A stretch of 7,783 nt of DNA from assembly GCA_946061495.1 (NCBI GenBank), contig CAMGSV010000121.1, positions 1 to 7,783 on the forward strand. The letters run 5' to 3'. This document shows, piece by piece, positions 6,552 to 7,783 of the stretch. Source of the stretch: an uncultured Spirochaetales bacterium (GTDB lineage Bacteria; Spirochaetota; Spirochaetia; Treponematales; Treponemataceae). Every line of letters begins with the position of its first letter. Within the stretch, counting starts at the first letter, position 1. The translations under genes were made by a program, and so were the position numbers. The notes below the pieces were generated by a model. The model ran no database searches, was not told where the DNA came from, and saw only the letters and a program-made list of their open reading frames with translations.

Positions 6552-6580
6552 ATCATAACACAACTATTTCTTGTTGTCAT
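6552..6580 (-). promoter_or_regulatory. sigma-70-type promoter of the decayed DUF4160/DUF2442 pair
   Basis: On the minus strand ATGACA (6580-6575) is followed after exactly 17 bases by TATGAT (6557-6552), each matching consensus at five of six positions. Transcription would start close to the AAGGAGG site of the pseudogene, leaving a short leader. The promoter looks intact and could still drive the DUF2442 gene. Confidence 0.6.
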
Positions 6581-6637
6581 GCTGTCTATTATATACTGGA
6601 AGGAAAATCAATCATAATAGGGCTGTTGCGTTTTCAT

Positions 6638-6670
6638 CTTCCCCCATCAATTCCTATTGATGGGGGGAAG
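6638..6670. repeat. 13-bp inverted repeat (strong hairpin)
   Basis: CTTCCCCCATCAA (6638-6650), a 6-base loop, then TTGATGGGGGGAAG (6657-6670). This gives a 13-bp stem with one extra G. No T-run follows on either strand, so it is not a standard terminator. It lies between the two DUF4160-DUF2442 units and could be a dispersed repeat, a transcript-stabilising hairpin, or a scar of the duplication. Confidence 0.6.
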
Positions 6671-6694
6671 GGGGAATATTATAATTTTTATTCT

Positions 6695-6729
6695 AAAAAA
6701 AGGATAACAATAGTTAGAGGCTACCCTTT
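6695..6729 (-). terminator. probable terminator of the intact DUF4160-DUF2442 pair
   Basis: Read on the minus strand, AAAGGGTA pairs with TATCCTTT (8 bp with one G-U) around a 15-base loop, ending in a run of seven Ts. It begins about 30 bases past the DUF2442 stop at 6758. The large loop and AT-rich stem keep confidence moderate. Confidence 0.45.
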
Positions 6730-6757
6730 GACTAGCAAAATGATGTTAGAAAAAGCA

Positions 6758-7105
6758 CTATATAGGGTGACTGTCTACATATAGAGTATCAGAACTTATA
6801 TCTATTTTGTTTTGCCAGTTTTCCTCGCTATTGATAGCAGGATCCTTATCCCAAGACACTACAGAATTAGAGTCCAAATATACTCGATTGAAAATCTGCC
6901 AGTCAGCAAGACATTCAAAGACAGTGTTTGGTTGTATAAGTTCTTTCATATCAAATATTTTTTTTTCATCATTGTCAAAAAGAAGCGAAAGGGAAAAATC
7001 CTCGTGAGCCGTTACTCCCATAATACGTCTTCTGCCAGAAGCGAAATATTCAGCCATCTTTGGAGTAAAACCTCTACTAATATACCAATCTACTGTTTTG
7101 TTCAT
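6758..7105 (-). CDS. DUF2442 domain protein (long form)
   Basis: A 115-residue protein whose residues ~28-115 form a DUF2442 domain: ILxV-type start at RRIMGVTAHEDFSLSLLF, KKIFDMKELI (48-57), TVFECL (61-66), NRVYLDSNSVVSWDKDP (73-89), and DISSDTLYVDS (102-112) as the C-terminal signature. About 27 extra N-terminal residues (WYISRGFTPKMAEYFASG) precede the domain and are absent from the 80-residue paralogue at 6024-6266. From memory, this extension recurs in a subgroup of long DUF2442 proteins. The ATG at 7105 follows the DUF4160 stop by six bases and has only a weak AGG upstream, so translation is probably coupled to the DUF4160 gene. The protein is likely cytoplasmic, and its function is unknown. 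The low similarity to the short copy suggests independent acquisition or old divergence, not a recent duplication. Confidence 0.85.
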   Translation of the reverse strand: MNKTVDWYISRGFTPKMAEYFASGRRRIMGVTAHEDFSLSLLFDNDEKKIFDMKELIQPNTVFECLADWQIFNRVYLDSNSVVSWDKDPAINSEENWQNKIDISSDTLYVDSHPI

Positions 7106-7111
7106 AGTGAC

Positions 7112-7372
7112 CTAGTGCAAGGGGGCTATAGGAAACAACTCCTGCTTTGCCGCAGCCAGTTCCCAATTTTCAAGCAATTCACTTTGATGAAAAGCAGCCC
7201 ATCCCAAGACCATTTTCTGTTGTTTAGAGGGAATCTGTCCTTCAAGAATTTCTATGTCATTTATTGAAACAATGATTTCTTCCCCTGCATAACTTGCATG
7301 AAAGTGAGGGGGCATATGATCATTCCAGTTAATAAATATCTTTATTCCTCTAAAATAGCTTATGGTTGGCAT
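7112..7372 (-). CDS. DUF4160 domain protein
   Basis: An 86-residue protein covering a whole DUF4160 domain. It has the typical MPTISYFRGI start, the conserved HMPPHFHASYAG (19-30), LEGQIPSKQ (43-51), GWAAFHQSELLENWELA (57-73) and a short C-terminal tail. The His-rich HxPPHFH motif is the family hallmark, but no biochemical role is established as far as I know. The ATG at 7372 has AGGAG five bases upstream and a good promoter 20-50 bases further up. It is the first gene of a two-gene unit with the long DUF2442 gene. It serves as the reference for the broken copy at 6276-6532, with which it shares the start, HFH and EELLxNW positions. Codon use is AT-rich. Confidence 0.9.
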   Translation of the reverse strand: MPTISYFRGIKIFINWNDHMPPHFHASYAGEEIIVSINDIEILEGQIPSKQQKMVLGWAAFHQSELLENWELAAAKQELFPIAPLH

Positions 7373-7390
7373 AAAATCTCCTACACAAAG

Positions 7391-7419
7391 AATTTATTCC
7401 AACAATAGCTTGCTGTCAA
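7391..7419 (-). promoter_or_regulatory. sigma-70-type promoter of the intact DUF4160-DUF2442 pair
   Basis: On the minus strand a perfect TTGACA (7419-7414) is followed after 17 bases by TAAATT (7396-7391, four of six matches). The predicted start leaves a leader of about 10-15 bases before the DUF4160 ATG. Confidence 0.55.
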
Positions 7420-7433
7420 GGTTTTTGAAACCT
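7419..7433. promoter_or_regulatory. AGGTTT-TTG-AAACCT palindrome next to the -35 box
   Basis: A perfect 6-bp inverted repeat with a 3-base centre overlaps the upstream edge of the TTGACA box of the DUF4160 promoter. The position suits an operator, for example for self-regulation, but no equivalent is seen at the other pair's promoter. It could equally be an old terminator stem. Confidence 0.3.
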
Positions 7434-7783
7434 ACGTATTTGTATTTGTGGTGGGAAGGGAGGATAATGCTATCGCTATTCAATGTTCTTTGATTTTCTC
7501 TTCATTTTTCACAGAAAAAGGGAAATACCTCGTTTCTCTGCAATTTTTTCTAGCCAAGCTATGTCGCTACTCCAGTAATCGATATGTTCAGGTGGAATTC
7601 GATAGTAATACCAAAAGTGAGGCTTGGGAAAACTAGCAGACAAATCATTTTGATTGTGTCAAGTTTAGTTCGCAATTTCGTTCCCAAAAAAAGCCGCAAA
7701 TCCATCATGCTGCGTCAAACAGAATCTTCTTTTGAAGTTTTATTGAACCGGCATTCATATAGCAACGCTCAGTCTGCCAGTCA
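7434..7783. other. region without a recognisable gene
   Basis: Apart from the minus-strand fragment at 7509-7658, no frame here is convincing. A plus-strand frame from about 7583 stays open to the window edge, but its translation has no recognisable domain and no ribosome binding site. From about 7660 to 7783 all three minus-strand frames are broken by stops. There are no tRNA, insertion sequence or CRISPR signatures. Confidence 0.5.
7509..7658 (-). other. short minus-strand open frame, possible gene remnant
   Basis: An open frame of 49 codons has protein-like composition: FPKPHFWYYYRIPPEHIDYW, followed by a likely helix (SDIAWLEKIAEKRG). It ends at TGA 7511-7509. It has no ATG and no ribosome binding site; a TTG at 7643 is the only start candidate. 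It is most simply the 3' end of a gene whose front part is lost, or chance. No family is recognised. Confidence 0.25.

Noticed and set aside
6610..6740. Insertion sequence or MITE end suggested by GGGCTGTTGC and the adjacent hairpin
   Set aside because: No matching inverted end, transposase or target-site duplication is visible in the window, so the claim is unsupported beyond a resemblance.
6812..7267. Plus-strand frame of about 150 codons opposite the intact DUF pair
   Set aside because: It is antisense to two well-supported domain proteins and lacks protein-family features.
7583..7783. Plus-strand frame open to the right edge
   Set aside because: It has no ribosome binding site and no recognisable domain, and competing frames are equally plausible. 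It could be revisited with more sequence.
1..7783. CRISPR arrays, tRNA or rRNA genes, riboswitches
   Set aside because: No regularly spaced repeats, cloverleaf signatures or conserved rRNA or riboswitch motifs were seen on either strand.

Overview
The window is a piece of bacterial chromosome in which every recognisable gene lies on the minus strand. TsaD, the divergent polysaccharide deacetylase and the GH3 lipoprotein all resemble spirochaete (Treponema/Spirochaeta-type) proteins as I remember them. TsaD shows this most clearly, with stretches such as HRYDVSYSGLKTAVI and DDAPGEAFDKVAKFYG. I infer a spirochaete with a fairly GC-rich coding genome. No species can be named, and no database search was possible.

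Layout by region. (1) Positions 1-256 hold the possible tail of a Thr/Asn-rich repeat protein on the plus strand, then AT-richer sequence with a probable terminator for the minus-strand operon. (2) Positions 257-5760 are a tight five-gene operon. In order of transcription it encodes a GH3 NagZ-like lipoprotein, an RluA-family pseudouridine synthase, an NSUN3/4-like RNA cytosine-5 methyltransferase, a membrane-anchored divergent polysaccharide deacetylase, and TsaD. Four of the five genes overlap or abut, with one gap of about 100 bases. (3) From about 5,760 to the window end the DNA is clearly AT-richer and holds two tandem copies of a DUF4160-DUF2442 gene pair. The distal pair (6758-7372) is intact and has a good promoter. 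In the proximal pair (6024-6532) DUF2442 is intact, but its DUF4160 partner, readable only by joining frames, is broken by an apparent 7-base deletion and a Trp-to-stop codon. Its promoter and ribosome binding sites survive. (4) Positions 7434-7783 have no convincing gene, only a short minus-strand open frame that may be a remnant.

The operon mixes envelope work (GH3 hydrolase, polysaccharide deacetylase) with RNA modification (pseudouridine, m5C, and t6A via TsaD), all probably read from upstream of 5760. The AT-rich block looks like an acquired accessory segment. The most notable content is the duplicated DUF4160-DUF2442 module, with one copy caught partway through decay.
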